Source: an uncultured Flavobacteriaceae bacterium
GTDB lineage: Bacteria; Bacteroidota; Bacteroidia; Flavobacteriales; Flavobacteriaceae
DNA: 64,000 bases
Assembly (NCBI GenBank): GCA_905181835.1
Contig: CAJIZF010000001.1
Location: 124,001 to 188,000, forward strand
Reading direction: 5' to 3'
Positions 35,653 to 45,920 of this stretch are shown here, piece by piece. Both the position numbers and the translations under genes were made by a program. Within the stretch, counting starts at the first letter, position 1, and each line of letters starts with the position of its first letter. The notes under the pieces were generated by a model. That model did not search any database. It had not been told where the DNA came from and saw only the letters and a list, made by a program, of their open reading frames with translations.

Positions 35653-37160
35653 TTAATTTTTAGTAATTCTTCTAAAAAATCTCTTGAGTTTGATAATCTA
35701 GGGATTTTATGTTGACCTCCTAATTTATCATGTTGTTTTAACCAATCTTTGAATAGATTTTTTCTAGCAATATGTATTTTTGGGAAATTTAGCGTGGTAT
35801 TATTATAACGTTTTGCTTCATAGTCACTATTAGCCTCCTGCAGAAAAGCATCTAACAATTGATTAAAAGTGGAATTGTCATCGGGAAGTTTCTTAAACTC
35901 AATAATCCATTCATGGGCTCCTTTTTCTTTTCCTTTCATAAAAATTGGACCAGCGGTATAATCAACTATTTCAGAATGCGTTAATTTTGAAGCCTTTCGC
36001 AATGCAGATTCAGCATTTTCAATAATCAATTCCTCTCCAAACACATTGATGTGATGCTTGGTTCGACCTGTTACTTTAATCCGATAAGGGTATTTGGAAG
36101 TAAAACGAACGGTATCTCCTATTTTATACCGCCACAACCCTGCATTGGTAGTTATAACAATCGCATAATTTTTACCTAGTTCAACTTCACTTAAAGGAAT
36201 TACTTTTTCTTTTGAAGTCTTGTAAGTATCCATCGGGATAAATTCATAAAAAATTCCATAATCTAACATCAAAAGCAATTCTTTACTGTTATTGCGATCC
36301 TGAATGGCGAAAAATCCTTCGGAGGCATTGTAAGTTTCGTAATACCTAAAATTATTATTTGGTAATAACTTTTGATATTGCTCTCTGTAGGGATCAAAAT
36401 TAACACCACCATGAAAATAAGCCTCCAAATTTGGCCAAACTTCAAATAAATTTTTCTTTTGAGTAGTCTCTAAAACATTATTTAATAAAACTAAAACCCA
36501 AGATGGAACTCCTACCAAGCTGGTTACGTTTTCATTTATAGTTTCGTCTACAATAGCTTGCATTTTAGTTTCCCAATCAGACATTAATGAAACTTCATTA
36601 CTTGGGGTACTACTAAACTCTGCCCAAAAAGGCATATTGTCTATTAATATGGCAGAAAGATCACCGAATCCAGTTCCATTTTCCATATACAGCTCTTTAC
36701 TTCCTCCTAGGCGTAAACTTTTACCAACAAATAATTCAGAATCCGGATTGTTATTCAGATACAAACATAATAAGTCTTTACTGGCTGCATAGTGACAATT
36801 TTCTAAAGATTCCGGACTTACAGGTAAAAACTTACTTCTCGCATTAGTGGTTCCACTAGATTTAGCAAACCACTTTATAGGACTTGGCCAAAAAATATTA
36901 CTCTCCCCTTTACGAGCTCTTTCATATAAAGATTGATTGTCTTCATAGCTGGTAACCGGAACTCTTTCAGTAAAATCGAGATAATTATTTATACTTTTAA
37001 AATCATACTGTTTTCCAATTTCAGTAGATTTTGCTTTATGAATCAATCCCTTTAAGAGTTCATCTTGAACATCAATAGGATACTTTAGAAATAAATCTAT
37101 TTGATGTATTCTTTTTTTTAAAAACCAAGAGGCGATCGAATTTACTATTGGTAAGGGCAT
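35649..37160 (-). CDS. GH3 auxin-responsive promoter family protein
   Basis: Protein of 503 residues of the GH3 family, part of the ANL adenylate-forming superfamily. In plants these are acyl-acid amido synthetases; the bacterial substrate is unknown. The ATP-binding P-loop-like motif is [15 protein letters not shown] (about residues 95-109). Further family motifs are [12 protein letters not shown] and [20 protein letters not shown], the latter preceding the hinge to the C-terminal subdomain ([17 protein letters not shown]). It converges on clpX and diverges from the DUF2797 gene. Confidence 0.92.
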   Translation of the reverse strand: MPLPIVNSIASWFLKKRIHQIDLFLKYPIDVQDELLKGLIHKAKSTEIGKQYDFKSINNYLDFTERVPVTSYEDNQSLYERARKGESNIFWPSPIKWFAKSSGTTNARSKFLPVSPESLENCHYAASKDLLCLYLNNNPDSELFVGKSLRLGGSKELYMENGTGFGDLSAILIDNMPFWAEFSSTPSNEVSLMSDWETKMQAIVDETINENVTSLVGVPSWVLVLLNNVLETTQKKNLFEVWPNLEAYFHGGVNFDPYREQYQKLLPNNNFRYYETYNASEGFFAIQDRNNSKELLLMLDYGIFYEFIPMDTYKTSKEKVIPLSEVELGKNYAIVITTNAGLWRYKIGDTVRFTSKYPYRIKVTGRTKHHINVFGEELIIENAESALRKASKLTHSEIVDYTAGPIFMKGKEKGAHEWIIEFKKLPDDNSTFNQLLDAFLQEANSDYEAKRYNNTTLNFPKIHIARKNLFKDWLKQHDKLGGQHKIPRLSNSRDFLEELLKIN

Positions 37161-37205
37161 TATTATACAGTATATTTACGTTATAAAAATAATCAAATTA
37201 TTTAG

Positions 37206-38000
37206 ATGAATTATCAAGGTGTACTCACAAAAATGAAAACAGAATTAGGCACTCCTATTCAATACTATTTAGTATTCAAGAATGATTTCCTAAATGTCAA
37301 TCAATTACTTGATAAAAAAGTAAAAATAAGTTTTATAGGGTGTCAATGTTTAAACTGCGAAAAAGAAAAAAAAATTTATCGCCAAGGTTTTTGCTATGAT
37401 TGTTTTTTTGAAATTCCTCAGGCAGCAGAATGGATCATGCACCCTGAGTTAAGTAAAGCGCACTTAAATATTGAAGATCGAGATCTAGAATATGAGAAAA
37501 AGGTCCAGCTAAAACCACATATTGTTTATCTGGCCAATAGTAGCACTATAAAGGTTGGGGTAACTCGAAAAACACAAGTTCCCACACGATGGATCGATCA
37601 AGGAGCTCATGAAGCTATTGAAATTGTCGAGGTCCCTAACCGATATTTAGCTGGTATTACCGAAGTGGCACTAAAAAATTATGTAGGCGACAAAACCAAT
37701 TGGAGAAGTATGATTACCAATAAAATTACAGATCAAAATTTAACGGAATGGCGCGATAAATTAAAAAAGTATATCCCAACAGAGGCGATGTCTTATTTTA
37801 TCGAAAACAATAAAGAAACATATATGGATTTTCCAGTTAAACAATATCCTGAAAAGCCAAAGAGTTTAAATCTAGTTAAAACACCACATTTTGAAGGAGT
37901 ATTAAAGGGAATTAAAGGCCAATATTTAATTTTTGAAGATCAAACTATTTTTAATGTAAGAAGTAACGAAGGATATGTTGTTTCAATTACGATTAATTAG
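37206..38000 (+). CDS. DUF2797 family protein
   Basis: Protein of 264 residues matching DUF2797. A cysteine cluster (Cys46, 48, 51, 63 and 66) likely forms a metal-binding knuckle. It is followed by a region with HIVYLANSSTIKVGVTRKTQ, which recalls the beta-strand pair of GIY-YIG-type folds (Y...KVG.T). The resemblance is only by eye. No signal peptide is present, so it is cytoplasmic. The first ATG at 37206 is used because the early residues (YQGVLTKMKTELGTPIQYYL) look conserved in style with homologues. Function unknown. Confidence 0.8.
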   Translation: MNYQGVLTKMKTELGTPIQYYLVFKNDFLNVNQLLDKKVKISFIGCQCLNCEKEKKIYRQGFCYDCFFEIPQAAEWIMHPELSKAHLNIEDRDLEYEKKVQLKPHIVYLANSSTIKVGVTRKTQVPTRWIDQGAHEAIEIVEVPNRYLAGITEVALKNYVGDKTNWRSMITNKITDQNLTEWRDKLKKYIPTEAMSYFIENNKETYMDFPVKQYPEKPKSLNLVKTPHFEGVLKGIKGQYLIFEDQTIFNVRSNEGYVVSITIN

Positions 38001-38003
38001 AAT

Positions 38004-38696
38004 TTATTCTATTTCTTCTCCCATTGCTAAACCAAATCGATTCCGGAATGCATAGACAGCTAGGTATAATAAAGGAGTGTCTAATGCTGCAATCAATACT
38101 TTAAATAAAAAACCACTTAACAATAGTGACGAAAATAATTTCCATTCAATTTTCCCGAAGCTACAAAGTAAAATTAGTACGGTAAAAGTATCTACAAATT
38201 GAGAAAGAAAAGTTGAAAAATTATTTCTTAACCAGAGATGCTTGCCTTTGGTTAGTCGTTTCCAAAAGTGAAATAGTTGAATATCGATGTATTGCGCAAA
38301 CAAATAGGCCAACATCGATGCTAAAACGGCAATTGCTGTAGCTCCAAATACTTTATTAAAAAGAGTGTCGCTAACAGGACTCCAATTTGTAGCAGGAACT
38401 ATTCCTGATACAAATACAATTAACATTGAAAAAAAAGAAGCGAAAATACCAATTGTTACAATTTGATTTGCTTTTCTTTTTCCATAAACTTCACTGATAA
38501 TATCAGTAATTAGAAAGGTAATAGGATAGGGTAAAATTCCAACAGAAATTTCGAAAGTGTAGAGACCAAAAAAGTCCCAATAAAAAAATTTTTGAAAAAT
38601 TAAATTAGAAGCCACTAAAGAAGCAACAAACAAGGCTCCTAGGATGAGATAAATTTTTTGAGCAAAAAGCTGATCTTTTACACTGAGTTTTGACAC
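38004..38696 (-). CDS. Queuosine precursor transporter (YhhQ family)
   Basis: Integral membrane protein of 230 residues with about six helices. It fits the YhhQ/COG1738 family, which imports queuosine precursors such as preQ0 or preQ1. Family patterns visible are PYPITFLITDIISEVYGKRK, NWSPVSDTLFNKVFG and the region around WLRNNFSTFLSQFVDT. It converges on the DUF2797 gene with a gap of three bases. A strong inner-membrane assignment; the substrate is by homology. Confidence 0.9.
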   Translation of the reverse strand: MSKLSVKDQLFAQKIYLILGALFVASLVASNLIFQKFFYWDFFGLYTFEISVGILPYPITFLITDIISEVYGKRKANQIVTIGIFASFFSMLIVFVSGIVPATNWSPVSDTLFNKVFGATAIAVLASMLAYLFAQYIDIQLFHFWKRLTKGKHLWLRNNFSTFLSQFVDTFTVLILLCSFGKIEWKLFSSLLLSGFLFKVLIAALDTPLLYLAVYAFRNRFGLAMGEEIE

Positions 38697-38770
38697 AAGA
38701 ATTTAGTTTTTTTAAAGATACTTAAAAAGCTTTTACTTAATTTCGTAGTTCAGTCTTAAAAATTAATTTC

Positions 38771-39898
38771 ATTAAATCACAGCACAATATATATCTTTCA
38801 TTAGGGAGCAATTTAGGTAATAAATTTGACTATTTACAAAAAGCAGTTGATGCTGTATTTGAAAGGGTAGGTTCGATTATCACTATTTCACCTGTCTTTC
38901 AGACCCCCTCTAAGGGATTTGAAAGTGCTGATTTTTTAAATTGTGTGATGAAACTGGAAACCAATTTGCCGGCCGAAAAATTATTAGAAACTATACTTTC
39001 CATTGAGCAAAAAATAGGAAGAATTAGAAATATAAATGAAGGTTATACTGCTAGGCCTATCGATATTGATATCTTGTTTTTTGATGACCAGCTTATAAGT
39101 AAAGAAAACTTAATAATACCGCATCCTGAGATTCCAAACCGCAACTTTATTTTAGAGCCTCTTAAATGCATTGCCCCGGATTTTATTCATCCAGAATTAA
39201 ATAAGCGTATAGACCTCTTGCATGAGGTAACAAACGATACTGATGCACTTATTGAATTAACGCAACAATTAAAAAATCCGATAATAGATTTTGACATGTC
39301 TACCCACAGGTATGTAGCGATTGAAGGAAATATAGGTGCAGGAAAAACGAGTTTAGCCACACAAATGGCTAAAGACTTTAATGCTAAATTAATATTGGAG
39401 CGATTTAAAGAAAATCCTTTTTTGCCCAAATTTTATGAGGACCCAACTCGATTTGCTTTTCCATTAGAGATGTCTTTTTTGGCAGATCGTTACCAGCAGC
39501 TATTGGATGATCTGACTCAATACGACTTGTTTAAAGAGAATGTTATTGGAGATTATGATGGTTATAAATCGTTAATATTTGCAAAAATAACGTTACAAGA
39601 AGAGGAATATAACCTCTATAAAAAAATATTTTATATCATGCATAAAGAGCTTCCTAACCCTGACTTGTACGTTTATTTATATCAAAATACGGAACGATTG
39701 TTAGATAATATAAAAAAAAGAGGGCGTGATTTTGAGCAAGATATAGAAGCGAACTACTTACATAAAATAAATAAAGGTTATATGGAATTTATTAGAGGTC
39801 AAGCTTCAGATAAAATTAAAATAATCGATATATCTGACCTAGATTTTGTGAACAGTAGAAAAGATTACTTATTTATTTTAGATAAAATTATTAATTGA
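38771..39898 (+). CDS. folK: FolK-deoxynucleoside kinase fusion protein
   Basis: Two-domain protein. The N-terminal part (residues 1-160) is 6-hydroxymethyl-dihydropterin pyrophosphokinase (FolK) of folate synthesis, with YLSLGSNLGNKFDYLQKAVD, TARPIDIDILFFDD and IPHPEIPNRNFILEPL. The C-terminal part (about 178-375) is a deoxynucleoside kinase with the P-loop AIEGNIGAGKTSLA and DRYQQLLDDL. Codons upstream of the first GTG (38945) clearly encode FolK, but no ATG, GTG or TTG precedes GSNLG in frame. ATT at 38771 (IKSQHNIYLSLGSN) is the best-placed start, giving 375 residues, with the stop-codon limit at 38735. Either a rare ATT start or an ATG changed by a base error is likely. Confidence 0.88.
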   Translation: MKSQHNIYLSLGSNLGNKFDYLQKAVDAVFERVGSIITISPVFQTPSKGFESADFLNCVMKLETNLPAEKLLETILSIEQKIGRIRNINEGYTARPIDIDILFFDDQLISKENLIIPHPEIPNRNFILEPLKCIAPDFIHPELNKRIDLLHEVTNDTDALIELTQQLKNPIIDFDMSTHRYVAIEGNIGAGKTSLATQMAKDFNAKLILERFKENPFLPKFYEDPTRFAFPLEMSFLADRYQQLLDDLTQYDLFKENVIGDYDGYKSLIFAKITLQEEEYNLYKKIFYIMHKELPNPDLYVYLYQNTERLLDNIKKRGRDFEQDIEANYLHKINKGYMEFIRGQASDKIKIIDISDLDFVNSRKDYLFILDKIIN

Positions 39899-39920
39899 TA
39901 CTTAAGGATTTTTTAAACTT

Positions 39921-40458
39921 TTACATCTTTAATTTCACAAATAAATCCCAGATAACAAGCCCACAACTTACCGAAATATTTAATGAATGTTTGGTGCCGT
40001 ATTGTGGAATCTCAACGATATAATCGCTCGCAGAAACAACTTCCTGTGAAACTCCTTTTACTTCGTTTCCAAAAATAATAGCATAGGTAGTATCGGATTT
40101 GGTTTTAAACCCTTCAAGCGATACGGATTCCTCAGCTTGTTCAATACTTACAATAGCTTTACCTTCAGATTTTAATAGACGAACCAAAGCTAAAGTGTCT
40201 TCAGCATATTCCCATTCAACGCTGTCGGTAGCACCTAAAGCAGTTTTATGAATATCCTTATGAGGTGGTTTTGCAGTGATACCACAGAGGTAAATTTTCT
40301 CAATTAAAAACGCATCTGAAGTACGGAAAACGGAACCAATATTATTCAGACTTCTAATGTTGTCTAAAATAACAATTAAAGAGGGTTTTTTTTGAAGATT
40401 TAAATTCCCTATTGTTTATTCTTTTTAGTTCGCTATTTTTTAATTTTCGGTTCTTCAT
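39921..40458 (-). pseudogene. TrmH/SpoU family RNA methyltransferase, frameshifted
   Basis: SPOUT-class 2'-O-methyltransferase that acts on tRNA or rRNA. In reading order the first frame gives MKNRKLKNSELKRINNREFK from ATG 40458. The second gives LIVILDNIRSLNNIGSVFRT, then GATDSVEWEYAED, IIFGNEVKGVSQEVV and the knot motif IPQYGTKHSLNISVSCGLVI. The two join perfectly if one A is removed from the run of eight at 40386-40393 (T run on the plus strand), giving a normal 178-residue protein. The part after 40187 alone has only a TTG. A homopolymer length error is the simplest explanation. The spacing to the divergent mutS gene is 137 bases. Confidence 0.85.
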
Positions 40459-40595
40459 GACACAAAAATAATTTTATATCCTACATAATTGGAATTATTT
40501 AATAGAAATATTGTTGATAAAAGAAATGAATTCAATCATAAAGCGTTTCAAATAAAATAAGATTTCTTTACTTTAGCTTATTATCTATCCAAGTT

Positions 40596-43232
40596 ATGGC
40601 AAAAAAAGAAACTCCTTTAATGAAACAATACAATGGCATAAAAGCTAAGTATCCTGATGCATTATTGTTATTTAGAGTGGGCGACTTTTACGAAACCTTT
40701 GGAGAAGATGCCATACGTTCTGCAGGTATATTAAATATTACGTTAACGGCGCGGAATAATGGCGGCGATGGCGAAAAAATAGAATTAGCTGGATTTCCGC
40801 ATCATTCTCTAAATACCTATTTGCCAAAATTAGTAATGGCGGGTTGTCGAGTAGCCATCTGTGATCAATTAGAAGACCCAAAGCAAACTAAAAAGATTGT
40901 AAAAAGAGGGGTTACTGAATTAGTGACTCCAGGAGTGGCTTTAAATGATGATATCCTAAAATCCAAATCAAATAATTTTTTAGCAGCGATCCATTTTAAT
41001 AGCGCTAAAAAAAAGAAGGATGAAATTGGGATTTCTTTTTTAGATATTTCTACGGGAGAATTTTTAATATCCCAAGGAAATATTGATTATATCGATAAGT
41101 TAATCCAAAACTTTAATCCATCTGAGATACTTTTTTCGAAACAAAAAAGAAAACTATTTGCGGAAGTGTTTGGAGCTCACCATCATGTTTTTTATTTAGA
41201 GGATTGGGTTTTTCAAAGTGATTATGCTGAAGAAGTCTTGAATAAACAATTTAATACCACTTCGTTAAAAGGGTTTGGAGTGGATCTTTTACCATCTGGG
41301 ATTATCGCTGCTGGCGCAGCCTTACATTATTTGTCAGAAACTAGACATGATAAATTACAGCACATTACCAAAATAGCTCGGATCGCGGAGAATGAATATG
41401 TTTGGATGGATCGATTTACTATTGGTAATCTTGAGCTTTATCATACTTCGTCTCAAAATGCAGTCACCTTATTAGACGTTATAGATAAAACGATATCTCC
41501 TATGGGAGGTAGGTTATTAAAACGTTGGGTTGCTTTACCTCTAAAGAATAAAAGTAAAATTATAAATAGGCACGAGGTCGTAAGCTATTTGTTAAAAAAA
41601 CAACCGATACTAACAGCTATACAAACCAATATTAAATGTATTGGCGATATAGAGCGATTAATATCTAAAGTAGCTACAGGAAAAGTAAGCCCAAGAGAAG
41701 TGGTTCAATTAAAAAATTCTTTAGAAGCGATTCTCCCGATCAAAAAAGAGGCAGAAAATGCTAAAAATAATGCGATCAAAACAATTGGTGAAAACTTACA
41801 AGATTGCAAATTATTAAGAGAGAAAATTACCAACACTCTAAATGAGGATGCTCCGGTATTAATACAAAAAGGAAATGCCATAGCTGAGGGGGTTTCAGAA
41901 GAACTTGACGGACTTAGATCTATCGCAAAAGGAGGAAAAGATTATTTAAATGAAATGTTGGAAAGAGAAACGGATCGAACGGGTATCAACTCTCTAAAAA
42001 TTGCTTCCAACAACGTATTTGGATATTATATAGAGGTTAGAAATACACATAAGGATAAAGTTCCAGAAGAGTGGATCCGAAAACAAACACTAGTGAATGC
42101 AGAACGGTATATTACCGAAGAATTAAAAGAATATGAAGCAAAAATACTAGGTGCTGAAGAAAAAATTGCTTTTTTAGAATCAGAGGTTTTTAACAAACTG
42201 ATAGAATGGATGTTACAATTTATTGGTCAAGTACAACAAAATGCCCAATTAATTGGAAAATTAGATTGTTTATGTTCTTTCGCTTCCTTAGCAATCGAGG
42301 CAAACTATACCCGGCCATTATTAGATGATTCCTTTGAAATTGATATTAAAGGAGGAAGACATCCCGTGATAGAAAAACAACTTTCTGCCGATCAGTCTTT
42401 TATACCTAATGATGTTTATTTAGATAGAGAGATGCAGCAGATTATAATGATTACCGGTCCTAATATGAGTGGTAAATCTGCAATTTTGAGGCAAACAGCA
42501 TTGATTGTTTTACTAGCACAAATTGGAAGTTTTGTCCCTGCAAAAGAAGCTCGGCTAGGAGTAGTAGATAAAATATTTACAAGAGTGGGTGCGAGCGATA
42601 ATATTTCGATGGGAGAATCAACATTTATGGTAGAAATGAATGAAGCTGCAAGTATTTTAAATAATATTTCTGAGCGAAGTTTGGTTTTGTTAGATGAAAT
42701 TGGTCGAGGAACCAGTACGTATGATGGGATATCTATCGCCTGGGCAATCAGTGAATATTTACATGAGCACCCTTCCAGAGCAAAAACATTATTCGCTACA
42801 CATTATCATGAATTAAACGAAATGACTGAAACATTTGATAGGGTGAAAAATTATAATGTTTCAGTAAAAGAGTTAAAAGATACCGTTCTATTTTTAAGAA
42901 AATTAGTTCCGGGTGGTTCGCATCATAGTTTCGGTATTCATGTTGCGAAAATGGCTGGTATGCCAAAGGCTGTTTTAGATAGAGCAAATAAAATATTAAA
43001 AAGGCTAGAAAAATCTCATTCTTCAAAAGAACTCACTAATGAAATGAAAACGATAGCGGAAGATAAAATGCAACTTAGTTTTTTTAATCTGGACGATCCA
43101 CTTTTAGAGGAAATACGAGATGAAATTTTAGATATCGATATCGACACGTTAACTCCAGTTGAGGCCCTAATGAAACTTAATGAAATCAAGAGGATGTTAC
43201 TTCCAAAGACAATCTTAAAGTCAAAAAAATAA
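40596..43232 (+). CDS. mutS: DNA mismatch repair protein MutS
   Basis: Mismatch-recognition ATPase of 878 residues. The mismatch-binding motif is [13 protein letters not shown], with the wedge Phe and Glu near residues 30-32. Connector, lever and clamp domains follow. The ATPase domain has Walker [17 protein letters not shown] (about residue 620), the ABC signature [17 protein letters not shown], Walker [21 protein letters not shown] and the H-loop FATHYHEL. All are intact. The gene converges on the mannosyltransferase-like gene with ten bases between stops. Confidence 0.97.
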   Translation: MAKKETPLMKQYNGIKAKYPDALLLFRVGDFYETFGEDAIRSAGILNITLTARNNGGDGEKIELAGFPHHSLNTYLPKLVMAGCRVAICDQLEDPKQTKKIVKRGVTELVTPGVALNDDILKSKSNNFLAAIHFNSAKKKKDEIGISFLDISTGEFLISQGNIDYIDKLIQNFNPSEILFSKQKRKLFAEVFGAHHHVFYLEDWVFQSDYAEEVLNKQFNTTSLKGFGVDLLPSGIIAAGAALHYLSETRHDKLQHITKIARIAENEYVWMDRFTIGNLELYHTSSQNAVTLLDVIDKTISPMGGRLLKRWVALPLKNKSKIINRHEVVSYLLKKQPILTAIQTNIKCIGDIERLISKVATGKVSPREVVQLKNSLEAILPIKKEAENAKNNAIKTIGENLQDCKLLREKITNTLNEDAPVLIQKGNAIAEGVSEELDGLRSIAKGGKDYLNEMLERETDRTGINSLKIASNNVFGYYIEVRNTHKDKVPEEWIRKQTLVNAERYITEELKEYEAKILGAEEKIAFLESEVFNKLIEWMLQFIGQVQQNAQLIGKLDCLCSFASLAIEANYTRPLLDDSFEIDIKGGRHPVIEKQLSADQSFIPNDVYLDREMQQIIMITGPNMSGKSAILRQTALIVLLAQIGSFVPAKEARLGVVDKIFTRVGASDNISMGESTFMVEMNEAASILNNISERSLVLLDEIGRGTSTYDGISIAWAISEYLHEHPSRAKTLFATHYHELNEMTETFDRVKNYNVSVKELKDTVLFLRKLVPGGSHHSFGIHVAKMAGMPKAVLDRANKILKRLEKSHSSKELTNEMKTIAEDKMQLSFFNLDDPLLEEIRDEILDIDIDTLTPVEALMKLNEIKRMLLPKTILKSKK

Positions 43233-43242
43233 ATTATGTTTC

Positions 43243-44613
43243 TTAATGAAACTTAATAGACTTATTCTTACACTTTAACAACTCCCAAATAAAAAAACTA
43301 AACATTATAAAATACTCTAAAGTCACCAACCATAAATTTTCAGAAAATACTTCATTACTATAAGCTGAATAGCTTAAAACAACTACAAAACTCCAAACTA
43401 TTGGAAATTTATATTTTGTAAATACAGAAAGTAACAAAGGGCTAGCGATATACCAAGGATGAATTGTTGTAGAAAGTATATAGTATGCAGAAATTCCAAA
43501 TAATAAAGTGGTAATAAGTTGCTGAATTGATTTATTCTTTCTGAAAAATGTAAAAATTAGAATAAATATGACAATGATTAATGAAAGAATTTTTCCAATG
43601 ATTGCTATCATATTCCAACCGACAACTTTAAATCCGATCCACCGAATAACGTAGTAAATGCTTGCGTTGAACTCAAAATCTTGAAACCATAAAACGGTCG
43701 TTTCTAAAAAATTATTAAAAAATGCTAAAGATAAAAAGGGGGTAAATGTTAGTAGAACAGTACCTATTACTATCAAATAATAGAAAAAGAGTTTTAATAA
43801 ACCTTTATTAAAATTAGCTATAAACCACTTAAAGAATAAAGGAAGAAATAGTAGTGGAATTAATTTAACGGATACAGCAACTCCAAATAATACTGCAGAT
43901 TCAATCCATTTTTTTTGATGCGCTAAATAGATAGAAGAAATTAAGAAAAACAACATAACACTCTCAAAATGAAGGTTGCCAGTTAATTCTATAATGATAA
44001 AAGGATTTAAAAAATACCAAAAAATTTGATTTGGATTTAGATTTAACTTTAAAAGTAGCTTTCTCCCAAAAAAAAGAATGCCGACATCAGCAAGAATAAT
44101 AAGCACTCGCATTGCGATGACTGCTCCTAAAATACTTTTACCAGAAAACAACGTTGCAAGAGCAAAGCACAATTGATTAATTGGAGGATAATTACTGTAG
44201 TGACTTCCATTTAGTTGCCCCATTCCATGGTATAGTTGTTCCGCTTGGCTTATCCTCAAGCCGAGCGTATTAAAATCAACGTTAATAAGATTTTCTGGTA
44301 TAAATAGGTACGGACTGACTCCTTTAATAAGTAATCTTCCATCCCAAATAAAACGATAAAAATCTTGTGATAAATTAGGAAGACTTGTAAGAAAAAGAAA
44401 CCTAAAAGCTACTCCAATACCAGCGACTAGCCAAAATCGATCGTGATTAATTTTCAGAATCCCATAAGAAACAAAAAATAATACTCCATATAAAGTTATT
44501 AGTTTTGGAAAGTCTCCTCGGGTTAAATCATAACCAAATGAGATATAAAATAAAAACCCTAGAACTACAAGGAGTAAAGTTATTATATCTCTATTAAATA
44601 AATTTTTTAACAC
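43243..44613 (-). CDS. GT-C family mannosyltransferase-like membrane protein
   Basis: Polytopic membrane protein of 456 residues with about eleven to twelve helices. The pattern SQDFYRFIWDGRLLIKG (residues 79-95) places the acidic pair at the outer face, as in GT-C-type glycosyltransferases (PIG-M/DUF2029-like), which use a lipid-linked sugar donor. A second loop, SHYSNYPPINQL, is also family-like. The acceptor and sugar are unknown. The gene is alone between mutS and the propeller lipoprotein gene. Confidence 0.72.
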   Translation of the reverse strand: MLKNLFNRDIITLLLVVLGFLFYISFGYDLTRGDFPKLITLYGVLFFVSYGILKINHDRFWLVAGIGVAFRFLFLTSLPNLSQDFYRFIWDGRLLIKGVSPYLFIPENLINVDFNTLGLRISQAEQLYHGMGQLNGSHYSNYPPINQLCFALATLFSGKSILGAVIAMRVLIILADVGILFFGRKLLLKLNLNPNQIFWYFLNPFIIIELTGNLHFESVMLFFLISSIYLAHQKKWIESAVLFGVAVSVKLIPLLFLPLFFKWFIANFNKGLLKLFFYYLIVIGTVLLTFTPFLSLAFFNNFLETTVLWFQDFEFNASIYYVIRWIGFKVVGWNMIAIIGKILSLIIVIFILIFTFFRKNKSIQQLITTLLFGISAYYILSTTIHPWYIASPLLLSVFTKYKFPIVWSFVVVLSYSAYSNEVFSENLWLVTLEYFIMFSFFIWELLKCKNKSIKFH

Positions 44614-44696
44614 TTCATAAAATTAATGCCGTATCTATTTTAATCATATGGCGTTAAAAATAAGCTTTCAAGGTTATAATTAAAGTGTATGCAAAG

Positions 44697-45827
44697 TTAA
44701 TCTTGCCACTCGGCTATAAAAAGATTGGTGTCTCGACCTCCCCCGTTATTTCTGTTGGATGAAAAAACCAAGTATTTTCCGTCATTTGAGAAAACAGGAA
44801 AAGCATCAAAAGTCTCACTATGTGTTACGCGTTCTAGATTTTTTCCGTCAATACCTATCATGTAAAGATTAAATGGAAAGCCTCTTTCAGCCTCAAAATT
44901 GCTTGAGAATAGTACTTTTTTGCCATCAGGGGTGAAAAAAGGACTCCAGTTGGCATTTCCTAAATTAGTTAACTGCTTCATATTACTTCCATTCGCGTCA
45001 CAGATATAGAGTTCCATATTAGTGGGTTCTACAAGACCTTCGGCTAATAAACCTTTATATTTTGATATTTCTTCTTCGGTTTTTGGCCTAGAGGAACGGA
45101 ATATTAATTTAGTTCCATCTGGCGAAAAAAAAGCGCCACCATCATACCCTAATTCGTCGGTAATTTGTTGAACGTCACTACCGTCAAGATTCATCGTATA
45201 TAGTTCTAAATCTCCACTTCTTGTAGAAGTAAAAACTATTTTATCACCTTTTGGAGAAACAGTTGCTTCTGCATCATAACCAGCCTCATTGGTAAGCTGT
45301 CCGGTGATATTTCCCTTTAAATCTGCAACAAATATGTCAAAACTATCATAAACTGGCCATACATATCTTCCGTTTTTTCGAAGAGGTACTTCTGGACAAT
45401 CTTCATTAGCTAGATGTGTAGATCCATAGACAAAACTTTTATTGTTTGGAAGAAAGTAGGCACAAGTAGTACGACCCATACCAGTACTTACCATAGGAGG
45501 TATATTGCTATTATTAAAAGTTTCGCCAGCATTCATTAAAAACATTTGGTCACATTCTAAGCCCCATTTCTTATTATTAGACTGAAAAATTAATTGCTGG
45601 TCGTCAAAGCTCCAATAGGCCTCTGCATTATCACCCCCAAATGTTACTTGTTGTAATGATTTAAAATGTTTTTCCTCTGGAAAAATTAACGAGTCCTTGC
45701 TGGTTGTTTTTATTGTTTCATCTTTATTTTCAGTTGCTGAAGATGAATCTGTAGTCCTAGATTCGGTTTTAGTTTCTTTACAAGAGAAAATCAATAAAAG
45801 AAGTAATAAAATTGGTATCCGTTTCAT
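44697..45827 (-). CDS. TolB-like WD40 (PD40) beta-propeller lipoprotein
   Basis: Lipoprotein with the start at 45827 (MKRIPILLLLLLIFSC), which gives a proper lipobox (IFSC); an ATG seven codons upstream at 45848 would give an unusual polar extension. The mature protein is a beta propeller of PD40 repeats (TSTRSGDLELYTMNLDGSDV, FRSSRPKTEEEI, FSSNRNNGGGRD). No catalytic domain is attached. It could be a peptidase-like or cell-wall binding propeller outside the cytoplasm. It diverges from the M28 peptidase gene, with no more than 90 bases between. Confidence 0.85.
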   Translation of the reverse strand: MKRIPILLLLLLIFSCKETKTESRTTDSSSATENKDETIKTTSKDSLIFPEEKHFKSLQQVTFGGDNAEAYWSFDDQQLIFQSNNKKWGLECDQMFLMNAGETFNNSNIPPMVSTGMGRTTCAYFLPNNKSFVYGSTHLANEDCPEVPLRKNGRYVWPVYDSFDIFVADLKGNITGQLTNEAGYDAEATVSPKGDKIVFTSTRSGDLELYTMNLDGSDVQQITDELGYDGGAFFSPDGTKLIFRSSRPKTEEEISKYKGLLAEGLVEPTNMELYICDANGSNMKQLTNLGNANWSPFFTPDGKKVLFSSNFEAERGFPFNLYMIGIDGKNLERVTHSETFDAFPVFSNDGKYLVFSSNRNNGGGRDTNLFIAEWQD

Positions 45828-45920
45828 TTTTAGATTAATTTTGTGCAAAAATAACGCTTTAGAATTTTTGGTAACAACGATTCGTGTTATTTCTATTAAA
45901 ATTTATTTAAAAAAGTATCG

